A DNA stretch of 64,000 nucleotides, from the NCBI GenBank assembly GCA_907163375.1, contig CAJQUW010006316.1, positions 186,001-250,000 on the forward strand, in the 5' to 3' direction. Positions 24,168 to 35,765 of the stretch are shown here, one piece after another. How positions within the stretch are numbered: position 1 is the first letter of the stretch; each line of letters starts with the position of its first letter. The notes under the pieces were generated by a model, which was given only the letters and a program-made list of their open reading frames with translations, made no database searches and was not told where the DNA came from. Origin of the DNA: Prostheceraeus crozeri (taxonomy: Eukaryota; Platyhelminthes; Polycladida; Euryleptidae). A program made the position numbers and the translations under genes.

Positions 24168-24896
24168 CAGGGATGCGGAGTCCTATCATTTTGATAGGAC
24201 TCCGACTCCGGGTGGCAAGTATATATAGCATACCTTCTTTGAAAAAAAACTGGTAACCTACATCATAGATCATTATTGGCTTACCTAAACATGTCTTTAG
24301 TGATCATTGCTGCATCAATTATCAATCATTTTCGATGAAAATTTATCAAATGTCGCTTTAAGTTGGATGCATACGACTCGGCTCCTCCAATCTTGTTGAT
24401 GTGTGCTTCACACGGGTTTTCTCCAGTCTCTGCCAGGCAGGAAAATCCCCATCCTTCTTCAAAAAAATATGAGTACACTTTCGATTTTAGTATGCGCTTT
24501 AGAGGGGACATCACTCACGATAAACGTGAGGGCAGGAGGAAATGTTATCAAACAAACTAGTATTTCATTTTTGTCTCTGATGTGACCTTTGGTGCGTAGG
24601 TGTGATCGAGGCTAGGAAGGCTTGTCTTTTCTACTAAATCACCGAGTGAAAAGACAATCCTTTTCTCACTATCACGGTTCATTCCATCAACTATTGCAAG
24701 TTTTGCATGCAGCAGTGTCTATCTACTTTTGTTTGACGATGAAAGTTAACATCAATAGTGACAGCTATGCACGAGGATAAATAAGTTGTTTGTATTATAT
24801 TTCGGGTCTAGTCATGGGCCGGAGTCCGGAGTCCTATCATTGACTCCGACTCCAGCAAAAATGATAGGACTCTGGGACTCCGACTCCGCATTCCTG
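24168..24896 (-). mobile_element. hAT DNA transposon, internally deleted derivative (729 bp)
   Basis: The left end begins CAGGGATGCGGAGTC and the right end finishes GACTCCGCATTCCTG, an inverted pair with one mismatch. Both are followed inside by repeated GGAGTC/GACTCC words. The flanking 8-bp sequences CTACATAT (24160-24167) and CTACATGT (24897-24904) differ at one base, fitting the 8-bp hAT target duplication. Inside, on the minus strand and reading away from the right end, is a BED-type zinc finger frame, the usual N-terminus of a hAT transposase. The catalytic part is missing, so this looks like an element shortened by internal deletion and moved by a full-length relative. Confidence 0.85.
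24326..24514 (-). pseudogene. BED-type zinc finger fragment of the hAT transposase
   Basis: This 62-codon frame starts at the ATG at 24514. It reads KSKVYSYFFEEGWGFSCLA, then a second Cys (ENPC), then SNLKRHLINFH, giving a C..C..H..H layout with the aromatic VxxYF entry and the NLKRHL helix typical of BED fingers. BED fingers bind transposon ends or, in domesticated genes, host sites. The Cys-Cys spacing is longer than usual, so the finger may be damaged. The frame stops just after the finger and no catalytic domain follows within the element, so only a truncated peptide could be made. Confidence 0.65.
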
Positions 24897-24904
24897 CTAC
24901 ATGT

Positions 24905-25863
24905 ATCATGTCGTAGAGGCGAGCGGGAGTGTGTCACGCCTTCTCGAAGTTGCAAAGTCTTTCTAAACATTTATTGGATCACACGTGCGAACGTCATTCT
25001 ACCTATTGGGCAGCAACACAGACAGGCTTTCAGAATCGCTGAATTCGGTAAATTTTGTGATTTCTGTGATATCCACCTTCACTGGAAACTCAAATTTTTA
25101 TATCACTACTATGAAATGCATCAATATATGATTATTATCCTCTGTGAGGATACATTCGACTGCTGAGGACTTCATCAATCCCTCGCTTATCTCTCTCCGG
25201 TGCGGAAACACACCGTAACCTGACTGAGTGCTGAGCACTTGAAGTCCACCACCACGAGACAATCGACCGCCTAATCTTAGCTTATTGATTTTAGATTTTC
25301 TTCTCTCTTTTTTGACACCGGAACTTCTTTCGACCCTTCCTAGACAGTGTCCGTCGGATCTCTCTATCGTGTCGCGGCTTCGCCTGTATCAACACGGCCA
25401 CGTCCGACCACTGTCCACTGTTGACTCAACACTGAGCTCCTTTATCTGGCATTGAGTTGAGATGAAACAGACCGCCAGTAGCACCTCCCTGTGTTCTGTT
25501 AGAGTGCCGGGCAGAAGACAGTGTTTGAGGAGTCTCTTCTCATTCTATCCCGTAAGCATTGTCAGAGGCGGGAAGTTAGGATTTCGGCTTTGAGGCCAAA
25601 TAAACAGAAAGCAGGCCAGCGGAGACCTTCATTGTTTGCTCAAGGGCGTGGGGAGCAATATCAGTCCTCATGTAGACTAAAATTGTGGAGTGAAGGTCGA
25701 AGAGCGATAAAAGTCTTCTCATTTTTCTTCTCATAGCGTTCTTCCCATTTACGAAGAATGTCACTCTTGTCAATGTAAGAGTCCAGTATAAAGTGGCATT
25801 TGGCGTGCTCATGTGCTGTACTGACTGCCGAGGCCAGAGCTGTACACGGGCAATCAGGCCAGG
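24905..25863. other. Unassigned sequence
   Basis: No gene recognised. It is moderately GC-rich at 25170-25450. Frames on both strands near 25520-25900 overlap and include part of the following minisatellite. Confidence 0.35.
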
Positions 25864-26378
25864 CGTCAACCGATAGTCTCGTTCCGAAACCCATCAACCG
25901 ATGGCCTCGTTCCCGAAACCGTCAACCGATAGCCTCGTTCCGAAACCCATCAACCGATGGCCTCGTTCCCGAAACCCGTCAACAGATAGCCTCACTCCCG
26001 AATCCCATCAACTGATAGCCTCACTCCCGAAACCCGTCAACCGATGGCCTCACTCCGAAACCCGTCAACTGATAGCCTCACTCCGAAACCCGTCAACCGA
26101 TGGCCTCGCTCCCGAAACCCGTCAACAGCACGGAATAGCCTCTAAGTTCGAGAAAATGGTCCATGCGTCAACCGATGGTCCTATCACTCCCGAATCCCAT
26201 CAACTGATAGCCTCACTCCCGAAACCCATCAACCGATAGCCTCACTCCCGAAACCCATCAACCGATGGCCTCGCAACCCGAAACCAGTCAACAGATAGCC
26301 TCGTTCCCGAAACCCGTCAACCGATAGCCTCGCTCCAGAAACCCTTCAACCGATAGCCTCGTTCCCGAAACCCGTCAA
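25864..26378. repeat. 29-bp minisatellite, about 17 units, interrupted once
   Basis: The unit is roughly CGTCAACCGATAGCCTCGTT plus CCCGAAACC, 28-29 bp. Variants alternate GATGGCC/GATAGCC, CGTCAAC/CATCAAC and CTCGTTCC/CTCACTCC. A non-repeat stretch at about 26128-26170 splits the array. Units nearby share variants (CTCACTCC units cluster in the centre), as expected from local duplication. The frame at 25901-26239 merely reads through it. Confidence 0.92.
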
Positions 26379-28516
26379 AATAATATAATCCATTGAATGA
26401 CATTTTGTTGTTTCATGATTAACGTCATCAACACATATCTTCACAGACCTGTTTCCTGAGCGGTCCGACTCGGCTCGAACATTAAAGCCGACTTGACGAT
26501 TCGGTTTCCCACACCTCCACCTCAGACGGATGCACCAGAGATTTCACTGAGAGACGCTGTTGCGGTAACAGCTCTCCGCTAGAGTTCCACTTGAGAACGA
26601 TTCTCCTGACATGCAGGCCCATGTAACACGACTCCGTCCGCATTTGAAGCGCATTCTCAATGATATCTTCATTATCGATCTATTATCTCTACAGATCGAT
26701 CGCTTATATGCTTCACCCTAAAATAGCTCCCTCAATAAAATCAAAACGTTGAACTATACTGCCTACATTGAGTAAGAGACTTCTATTTTAATTTAAAGGG
26801 AAAGATTTTACACTCAGCTCGTAGCCGCTAGCGATGCACCTCTCCTGAAACCTTAAAAACAACTCACAAGATGCGTCATGCACCTATCGCTGGTAATTAA
26901 GTACAGTAGTATCTAGTCTACTCTGATCATGCCGAAGAAGTAGCTATCTCGTGAGTGAGCGCAATAGAGGGATAAAATGAAGAGATCTCTAAGCGATGGA
27001 GGTAAGAAATTCAATTAATTGACGTTTCATTATTTATGAATATATCAGTTGAAAATAGCCATGATGGTAATTTCTTCACTTCGTCAATGAAGACTTATTC
27101 AGCACAGACGAAGAAATTCTCAAAACAAGAAGTCCCAAGATGTACATTAATAGACATCGCGAACACTCAAATTTTGATTAACCCACTGATGGACTAAGAG
27201 ACTAGTCGGAGAGCACCGCCTACACGATGCATGATATCGCAGACTATTATTTCATTTCGGGAATATTTCGACCCGAAGATCGGTCTCTTTCTAATGATGC
27301 AAATTCTAACTTAGCACGATGCTTATCACGTCGGCAGTCTGCGCGTGAAAAAATAGTTTGTTAAGAGAACTTTCATGTTTATAGGGTTCTGATGGGTTTA
27401 GTTAAATGTGAAGTTCGACGTGACAAACTCATATTGATAGACGGTGGACGACTTGAGCTTGATTTCGAAAAGTTTCACGACTATCTGAGAGATCAGTGTG
27501 GCGAGAAAAGAAGAGCTGGACAGTCTCAGTAGCCTGTTCAACTGCCGCCAACTTCCAACGATACGACTCAAACCCGAGTGGTGTTAATACAGTATTTGAT
27601 ACATTAAGATACAATTTCAAAGCCTCTTCTTCAGTTCTACGTGTATAGGCGCTGATATGTCGCATTCGTTAGCATGGTCGGAATAAAGTCGCTCTTTAAT
27701 AGTGACGAATAATTCTAGCTATGACCTCTGAAGTCATCAACACATGACAGGCATACTGAGGTCTTCGAGGGCCTCAGAAAACAAGCTACACATGGAATGT
27801 TTCACAAACGTATCACCAACATTTCAATCACACATTAAATAGGAGTTTAATCTTGCTCAAAACTGTATGTGAGAAGCTGTCAGCGTCCTTGCCAGACTTG
27901 GAATAAACAGATTATGGAGTGTGTACTTCAGATCGCGACAGGAGGTGTCAGATTGTCGAAGAATTTGTCTATTTGTTGAATTTCCTTCGCTGACTAAAGT
28001 AAAGGAATTCGACCTTTGCCCAATGGAGACAGAGAAAGAGGGAGAAGACATTGATCCTTCAAGTGTTGCACTGCATCTGGGCAGTGGGGAAGTTTTGCCC
28101 ACACGAATTTCCAGTACTTTTAACTCTTCATCATGCATTCTTTGACCGTGAGGTGTCGAATCGAGTGTCTCTCTTCAATGCCTCTCTACTCAGCATTTTT
28201 GTGAGTGAAATCTAACACCGTTGATGCTCATACAATCATTTTAAACGAAGGAATCGGTTTCTCTCCAACCCTGTCTTCACATCATGTAGGCATGAGAACG
28301 AGTCCGCAAGAAAGTTGGAATAACGTATACCAACCATAAATACACGATGACAGGACAACCGTGAAGGCCAAATAGCAGACTACTCCAATCAGTCCGGTCT
28401 AATTTCAGACATTGTCGTACAGCTAACTAGACGCTTCAGCAGCCACTTAATGATCCTTGTTGCAATCAGACAAGCTATACAGTCAGTACTAGTGGTAGTG
28501 GCAGTGCTAGTCAGTT
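26379..28516. other. Unassigned sequence
   Basis: No gene recognised in about 2.1 kb. Short frames only; no tandem repeats. Confidence 0.35.
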
Positions 28517-28690
28517 GGCGGTCTCCGTGGCGCAACGGTTAAGTGCTTGGCTTAGCAATCTTTCGGTCCAGAGGTCGAGCCCCAAAAGTGTCATTAGAAG
28601 TAGGCAGGAAGGACATCCGGACTAAAAGTACCACCACGAAAAGTCGGACTATGTCAGCACCGACTGCTATGGGGGAGTAGTGACGTTACA
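28517..28690 (+). mobile_element. tRNA-derived SINE, family 1, near full-length
   Basis: The head GGTCTCCGTGGCGCAACGG carries an A-box-like segment, and AGAGGTCGAGCCCC is the B-box-like segment. The body has CAGGAAGGACATCCGGACT, and the tail has GACTATGTCAGCACCG followed by GGGGGAGTAGTGACG. Such elements are transcribed by pol III from the internal promoter and copied by LINE enzymes. No clear flanking duplication is visible, although AGTCAGT occurs on both sides. The tail block is the source of the 45-bp minisatellite unit. Confidence 0.9.
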
Positions 28691-30762
28691 GCTTCACTCA
28701 GTCAGTACTGCATTAGTGCAGTTAATAATCAGCACTACGGACCGGCTTATCCTTTAATATATTCGAACAGACCTCTTCTATTGGGATGCATCATGAAAAA
28801 GAGCGATATGGATCATTGGCAAGCGGTTCTCGGCACTGTGCAAATTCCATTGACTTCTAACGCACTTTGAAACGTTAGCGATGAACTCTAAGGTGCAGAT
28901 TTCCAGTCAGATTGCAGTTTGGCAGAGATCTCAGGCGAGAAGTTATTATTATATCGAAACCTTGATCATCTCACTTATCTTATGTATTAAAAAACTGCAA
29001 CGTATCGTACACGCCTTGTGGATCCCACCCTGCTTTCCACGCCCATTGCATTCATAACTTGAGAAAGTTGAAAACTTGAGTTAATTTCTTGACACGAGTC
29101 GCGCGACTTCGTCTCCTCCCAACCTGACATTTCTCAATCAAATTTGGCATCTAATCCTTCTTCCCAGCCAACTTCCCGTTGAGGAGCCGGGGATCTCAAT
29201 CCGAAATTGTAAGAAATTGCAAAGTTACTTCATCATGACACTTTAATCCCCACAAGCAGCATGACATGCAGAAAGTCAATCGAACTGTCTTCTTTGATCC
29301 ACCTTGTCTGTTTTCCGACCCAGTGACAATCTTATCTCCCATTAGCTCGCACTACAACCAATGCTGCTCAATGTAGTGAAGGAGAAGTGAACGTACTGGT
29401 ATTGGCGGTTCCTAAACTCACTGAAACTCTATCGTATGAACGGCAAATAAATCTGACGTGACAATATTGCGGTCATATACAGCGGCTTCTGGCAGCTCTG
29501 TATCCATAGCACCGTGGCATAAAACCACGTAGAAAGAAATCGGACGAATTCAATTTGAGCAATAACCGAATGGTAATACCGCTATTGAAAGCAGAGGTAC
29601 TAGAAGTTTAAGAAGGGCCTTCAGACTTGAACTAAGGCTGTATTTCCCAATTGGTTCTGAGCACAAAATGAAACATACCCTGCACAAGCGAATATCACTA
29701 CACAAAAAAGGAGATTCGAAAAAACTAGGATAAACAGCGAAAATAGCAATGAACTTGATCAGTTCAGTTTCGGTAGGAACCTTGAGACTGACTGCTATCT
29801 CCTATCCTCTAAAGTATACCACATGGTCTCTTCATACCAACTAAATGCAGCTGCAAACCACTGAGTATGGCTGAAATACGCAAACATGAAGAAATGTAAG
29901 TGAATATTCAGACAAGTAATGCAGATTGCGGAACTTGATGAAAACTTTTAATCCTGTCATATTTAGTTAGGCTTTTTACAGGACTATTGCATATACAAAT
30001 ACACAGAATAATCAGTGAAGTGAGCGAAATAATCAGAGCCTTCGGAGAGGTTATTGCAATACAGGAATGTTATCAGTAAAGACTGCATACAGCAAGGTTC
30101 ACACCAAACTGTTTTCCCGAAGTATGTTTATATACAATAATCAATAAATCGTAAAGTCCACCATGCGAAAATAGCGCCGCTAGACAGTAGGGCTGGGTCT
30201 GAAACCTAGCGCATCATTTCAAGCAAACTCGATAAGTTCATTTCCGCGAATAGAATCAAGTCATCATTCGAATCCGGTGAGTCGCATTATTCTCTGTCAC
30301 CACGTTTCATCGTGTCAGTCTTACAAAAGAACGTCTCGTGGAAATAAATAGCGCATCATTCGCTACAGTCAAAAATGTGCAACAAAGCGTTCATCTTTCA
30401 GCGTAGTTCAGTCCACAACAAGCAGATACATCATTTTGAAGCTTCAGCTCTAGTTTCGGGCTATCCAACGGAATCGACAGGCTGTTGCTGAATTTGTTGA
30501 AATTCTTGATAATTAGCAATTAACATGAAATTGACAAATATGATGATTGATTGTGGAATATTTGCTACAGCATTTTTCCGATACTGACGGTATCGAAAAC
30601 CTGCTTCTGTTCAGTTACAAAGAACTCGTGTATCATTGAAACAAAACTGACCAGCTCGAGCGAAAGTCCTGAACATTAAAGTCTGTCAAAATGTTCATTT
30701 GACAACTTTGGTTCAATCAGTTAATTAATTGAATTGGAGAATCTTGATGAAAGAAATTTAAT
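28691..30762. other. Unassigned sequence between two SINE copies
   Basis: No gene or repeat recognised in about 2 kb. Confidence 0.35.
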
Positions 30763-30950
30763 GGTGGTCTCCTTGGCACAGTGGTTAAGTGCTTGGACTA
30801 GCGATTTTTGGTCCAGAAGTCGAGCCCCGAAAGTGTCATTGGAAGTCGTCAGGAAGGGTGAGGAAGGAAAAATGACAAATTGAAGTCCAAATTAAAGTCA
30901 GACTACATCAGCACCGTCTAAGCCCCCAGTATGGGAGTAGTGACGTTATA
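30763..30950 (+). mobile_element. tRNA-derived SINE, family 1, full-length copy
   Basis: It aligns end to end with the 28.5-kb copy: head GGTCTCCTTGGCACAGTGG, B-box-like AAGTCGAGCCCC, body GTCAGGAAGG, tail GACTACATCAGCACCG and ATGGGAGTAGTGACG. It has a duplicated AAGTCCAAATTAAAGTC-like segment before the tail. It lies in the same orientation as the 28.5-kb copy. Confidence 0.9.
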
Positions 30951-32925
30951 CCATCATTTCCATTCATTTTTTTACAAAAGCAATTACAAAGTGGACCAAA
31001 ATGTTAAAGAAGCTAAAATATGGCTTTACACTATTGAAATTTACATCAGTTGCGCATGACAATTCTGTTCCAATTGTCAAAGCTGCTAGATGATTTCTTT
31101 GTTATTGGCATCTGAAATGATATTGTTGAAGTTCTCATGTAGAGAAGTCGTCTCAGTGTGAGGAAGGACAAATCACATCCGTCTCCGGTCAGTTGGGGTC
31201 AAAGTGGATCAAAAGTCGATGATCAAATCTCATTCCCTGTACTCCTAAGAGCTGCCACAGAAGTCATTACTTCATCCATTATGATAACAAAACAACAACA
31301 GAGGATGGATGCGTCCGAAAATAAACAGTTAAAAAGATCAGAAAGGCCTTCAGAAGACAACTCCGCCTGCTTCAGCCAACGCCCAAGGCGTAGAGGCGTG
31401 TCGGAAGGCGTTTGTACCGAGTCGCACTTTCTCGTGTGCTGCGCAGTCGCTGATGCGACTTTTCCGCCAAAATAGCTTGCAGTTTCCACACAAGTAATTC
31501 GACTGGAGAAATTAATCTCCTTTCAAGGCGTGGGACTTCTATCCTCTTTTATCCATATTATGAAGAAGAGCTTCATTTCCGTTCAATAAAGAGAAATCTG
31601 TCTGACCGATTCGATAGAATAAAGGATCTTCTTGGATGGAGGGGCAAAGTGAGGTCTTGGGAACTTATTCAATTCAGAAGACGATCGTGAATATGATCAT
31701 TCTAACATCCACAGCTCGGAATGTATAGCCTCAAATTTGTAGCAGACAACTAGTTCGAGAAAGACCAATTATTTTGGATCATTAGATCACTGAGATTATG
31801 GAGTGAACATCGGCGATGGGCGACATGTCAACGGTAAAAGATGGACATATACAGCATGTGTATTTCAACGATAAGGGACAGTTGAGATTACTATTGATGG
31901 ACCTGTAATCAAGGGCGTTGTTATGGGGATCCATGGGGTCGGCCGACACCCTGAAAATCTTAACCTGAGTCCTCGACACACTATGACCACAACAGACAAC
32001 TCAGATTACTAAATGATATTGAATATCAAGCATAATTGATGCATTACTGTGATTCGCTCTCTGAACAGATTTCGTACAAGCTGACTGAATTCTATTATTT
32101 GCTACTTAATACAGGCTTCAAAAGCCTGCGGAGAAAATCTTCAAGTCGCAAAATGATTTTCGACATTTCTTCTTGATTGGCTTCATGTCGTCCAACTTTC
32201 TGTGATCATCGTCATCCAGCCGTTCTAAGACTGAGACAACAGAGCTGAGATATTGCAGGTCAATAGACGGAGAAACAACAGAGCGATGTTGAGCCTATTG
32301 TTTTCCATCTTGTTCGACAGATTTGTGGACAACTTCCACAAGATCTCTTTGGCCCACATCAAGGTTTATCGAGTGTGAAATCATAACTTCATTAGCTCAT
32401 TATGTTTGAGTTAGCTATGACACTGTATATCCCAGCATGAGGTCTAATAATGCTTCTCAACAAGGCACGTGAAAACAGAAGAAAATAGCTCACATTGTGT
32501 TTGATTAAATACATTGTCAATATAAATGCAAGTTGTCGTGGCATAGGATGTCTTGGGACATTTCAATCTGCATAAAAATACTAGCATCGCAAAGATCATT
32601 CACTAAATTACTTAAAAACCAACTTCCATTTGATCCTGGTACATACTCTAGCAAGTAAGGAGAGCAGCCCGTTCCCGGAATGCGAATGCATTTCAAATAC
32701 CAGTGGGGATAGAGTAAAATGGCGTTACTATAACTAAGTTACAAATGGCTAGTACGTAGAGAACAATCTATAGAAGACAAAAGCAATCTGTTATTGACAT
32801 CTCACATCTCAACACCCTAAATTTGAAGGCGTGACGGCGCCCCTACCCGTAATTACCAGCTCAAATTATTCTATCTTCACATCACCTGTAATCATTTCGT
32901 CGAAATTCACACCTGCGTGTATCAT
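30951..32925. other. Unassigned sequence
   Basis: No gene recognised. Frames at 31158-31489 on opposite strands overlap fully and carry no domain. Confidence 0.35.
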
Positions 32926-33168
32926 CATAGAAATCTTTAAAATACAATCTCTAGAGAGGAACATTCGCTTCATGCATTTCAAAATGTGACACTTAACGCA
33001 TGGGTATTCATTTAGTCAAACACCTGTGAACGACCGTATGATTGGGTTAGAATCAGTACCATATGTGTAATTCTTCGCTCTTTGGTCATTTATGCCCCGA
33101 CGTATTTCCACAGCAGCAACGGGACGTTGGGTCATTCTAATTCACTTCGGATAAACAATATTTCGGAG
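32926..33168 (+). mobile_element. MITE of the CATAGAAAT family, diverged copy
   Basis: It starts CATAGAAATC and contains CTCTAGAGAGG, TTAGTCAAACACCTGTGAACG, GGGTTAGAATCAGTACCATATGTG and GATAAACAAT in the same order as the 58.2-kb copy. Its length (about 243 bp) is nearly identical to that copy. The right terminal repeat is degraded and no target duplication is clear, so this is an older insertion. Confidence 0.7.
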
Positions 33169-33169
33169 T

Positions 33170-34540
33170 GTCGACAGATTTCCGATATTCATTTTCCATG
33201 GTTTTCCCGGATTGTCGATGCCCTGTATTTCTATGTCAGCCATGACTGCCATGAGAATTTTAAAGTCAGATTAAAGTCAGATTACTATGAAGAAACAAGC
33301 TCTACAACATAGGGTTCATTCGATTGCCAGTATCTCTCCACACAACATTGATATCCGACAAAACAAATATTTCATGGACATCTGACTAATAATAAGAAAG
33401 GACCGCTGTCTGTGTACATACCCAAGCGAGTCATCCGCAGTCAGAAACAAAAATGAGTTAATTACAAATATAACAAAGCGCTTAGGATCATCTCAAGCTT
33501 CAAAGCTGATAATTGCTGTTTTGATTGTTCCTGGAAATTGGTTGACATATCCAGTGAAGGCGTATTTCTTGTTATCCGGTCAGAGATGCAAGGATGGACA
33601 ATGTGTCCTCCGAGGTCAACATTATGGAAGCCGGATGTTGGCCGGCATTCTCTTTTCCTGGCTGCCCTTTCTATTGGATCATTATGGAACTCTCAATTTG
33701 CCGATTGGCATTATCTCTTCCTATATCAACAAGAAAGATCTGTCAGACAAAAACAATTGAAGAAAATGAGATAAAGACAAAATGAAACTGCTCATTGTTA
33801 TTTAATCTCATGTTTGGATCTGAAACCCTTAAACGGGTGATTGAGTAAGTTACCGACTTTGGGTACTTTGGCTTGTCTCTCCACGATTTTAAATTTGTAT
33901 GAGAGGGAACATCATAAACACTGCAAGACTTCCAAAACACACGCAGCTGAGGATTTCATGCAATAAAGGCAGTTATTGTGAAGCGCAAGCCATGTGTTTG
34001 GACCTAATCAACTCTACATGATGCCATGAATTCGTAGGATTCTACAGAATTGTCACTAACATATTTTTAAAAACCGAAAAGAAAACGTTGGAGAGAATAT
34101 ATGCTCACCTTCGGCTATATCTGACCAGCGAAGATCATCTGCACCTTATACAAGCGCCTCTAATTCACTAAGTACTATTCCAAATGGCATGAAACTTAAT
34201 ATGTGGAGACAAGACATCTTTAGCTACGTACATGTCACGTTTATTAGTGAATGATTGAATATTGAGGTCAAAGACAAATTCGAAAATTTATTGTGGGAAA
34301 AATAATTGCCCAAATTATCGTTCGTATGTTCGCATATATAAATCGGTTGAGTAAGACTTTCGTGTTCGATGGAAGGTGACTTCAACATCGCATTCGTGCT
34401 CTGATCGAAAAGCTTAGTCTCGCTTTGTTGGCAGATTTTCAACGAAAGCAGGCCAGTAGTATGCTGTATAAAATTGTATGATAGGGACCATAAATAGTCA
34501 TCATTCGCATCGGCAGATACTCGGATTTGAATGTCTTCTA
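33170..34540. other. Unassigned sequence
   Basis: No gene recognised. Around 33520-33780 three plus-strand frames are open at once, which argues against coding. Confidence 0.35.
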
Positions 34541-34650
34541 CTAATGTGGAAGGTTCAAGGTTCGAGTTTGTCCCTTTGTGAAAGTGCTACTGCTCTCACT
34601 GTAGGTTGCTAACCCTAACCTGGTTAGTTTCCGAAGTATATCCCACTCCT
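34541..34650 (+). mobile_element. Single copy of the tRNA-like family 2 element
   Basis: GGTTCAAGGTTCGAGTTTGT holds the B-box-like block. It is followed by TACTGCTCTCACTGTAGGTT and CTAACCCTAACCTGGTTAG, blocks shared with the copies at 7.1 kb (reverse orientation) and 46.9 kb. No intact A box is visible. Confidence 0.5.
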
Positions 34651-35483
34651 AACATCACAGCATGACCTTGTGCCTTGGTAGAGGCACTGTACCGAGAAAA
34701 CTGCGGTTGGTAGAGGGGAATTCAAAACTGAGATAATACCACGGCTTCAAATACAGCCATGTCATCATGAAAAGGAAGTCAGTACAGGTCATCATATTCG
34801 ACTTGACTTGAATAACGAATACGCAAAATGTGAATAAATTACGTGCCTATGAGCACAGAATTGCAGCAGCAACGGATGTACAAGATGTTGAATTTCATCT
34901 ATGATTCATCGCAACTTAAGAATCGGTCCAACTCAGTTTATGCTCTATAGAAATGCTCAAACGAAGATCATGTAGAGATGTTAATGGTTCGTTTGGAATT
35001 GATGATTGATCATACAACAGGATCAAGCTGAAGTTCATACTACACACGCAGTATCAGAATCTCTTCACTATCTTTATCATCAGCTCAATTTTCATAAGTA
35101 GTAGGATAATGTTCATCTAATTTCTCTATTATCATCAAGATCCGCACAGTTTCAAATATACTTTAATCAAATGGTAATTTAAATCTATTCGGATGTCATT
35201 GACTGCGATCCAATTACCTCATTGACTTCTCTAATGACATTGGAAGTAATCAATGAGAATCGCTCATGAATAAACATTGTCAAGTCTGCAACTACAGTTT
35301 GAGGGAATGCAAGTGAGAGGCAGAGAATTCCTGCGAAAGACCAGTCCTTGCACTGACATCCTCCGGATCGTGTTATTCCGATCGCTGCAGGTGCAGTGAA
35401 GGGTTATTCCTGTCAACTGTCGACACGCGATCCCTCCGAGCCCCTTTCGATCTAGACGGTGCTCTTTCCTTGTTTGTCCTTTT
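34651..35483. other. Unassigned sequence
   Basis: No gene recognised upstream of the GC-richer block. Confidence 0.3.
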
Positions 35484-35765
35484 TTAACCGAGCAGCAGCG
35501 GCAACGGCAATGGCGTCAGGTTGGGCGTTTTCCCAGTCGACACTTTGGTGTCAAGTTGTCGCGTTAGGTCGTTGAGTCTGGAGGTGGCAGCAGCGATAGG
35601 GCAGAGGTTTGCACTTTGGCCGAGGACAAAAGAAACTGCGTCGGATGAGTTAGTTGTTGGAGTTGAGGCTGTTTTTTTCTCCATTAGTGTTAAGGATATC
35701 TCTGCGCGTTCTTGAGTGAATATTTGTACTTTCACTTTGTAGCGGATTCCTGCAAACTGCGCCAT
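35484..35765 (-). CDS. Possible small protein or first exon, function unknown
   Basis: I do not recognise this sequence. The ATG at 35765 (context GATGTGATGG, with G at +4) opens 93 codons beginning MAQFAGIRYKVKVQIFTQER and ending LPLPLLLG before a stop; the frame is open further upstream to 35930. It has no signal peptide or membrane segment; the centre is Ser/Thr-rich and SRLNDLTRQLDTK looks amphipathic. Support comes from its place in a GC- and CpG-richer block (about 35330-36110) in otherwise AT-rich DNA, which could be a promoter region with a first exon. Against it, opposite-strand frames are also open and no splice site is compelling. Confidence 0.25.
   Translation of the reverse strand: MAQFAGIRYKVKVQIFTQERAEISLTLMEKKTASTPTTNSSDAVSFVLGQSANLCPIAAATSRLNDLTRQLDTKVSTGKTPNLTPLPLPLLLG

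Noticed and set aside
33521-33785. Three overlapping plus-strand frames of 63-79 codons
   Set aside because: Mutually exclusive phases of the same DNA with no domain or splice evidence.
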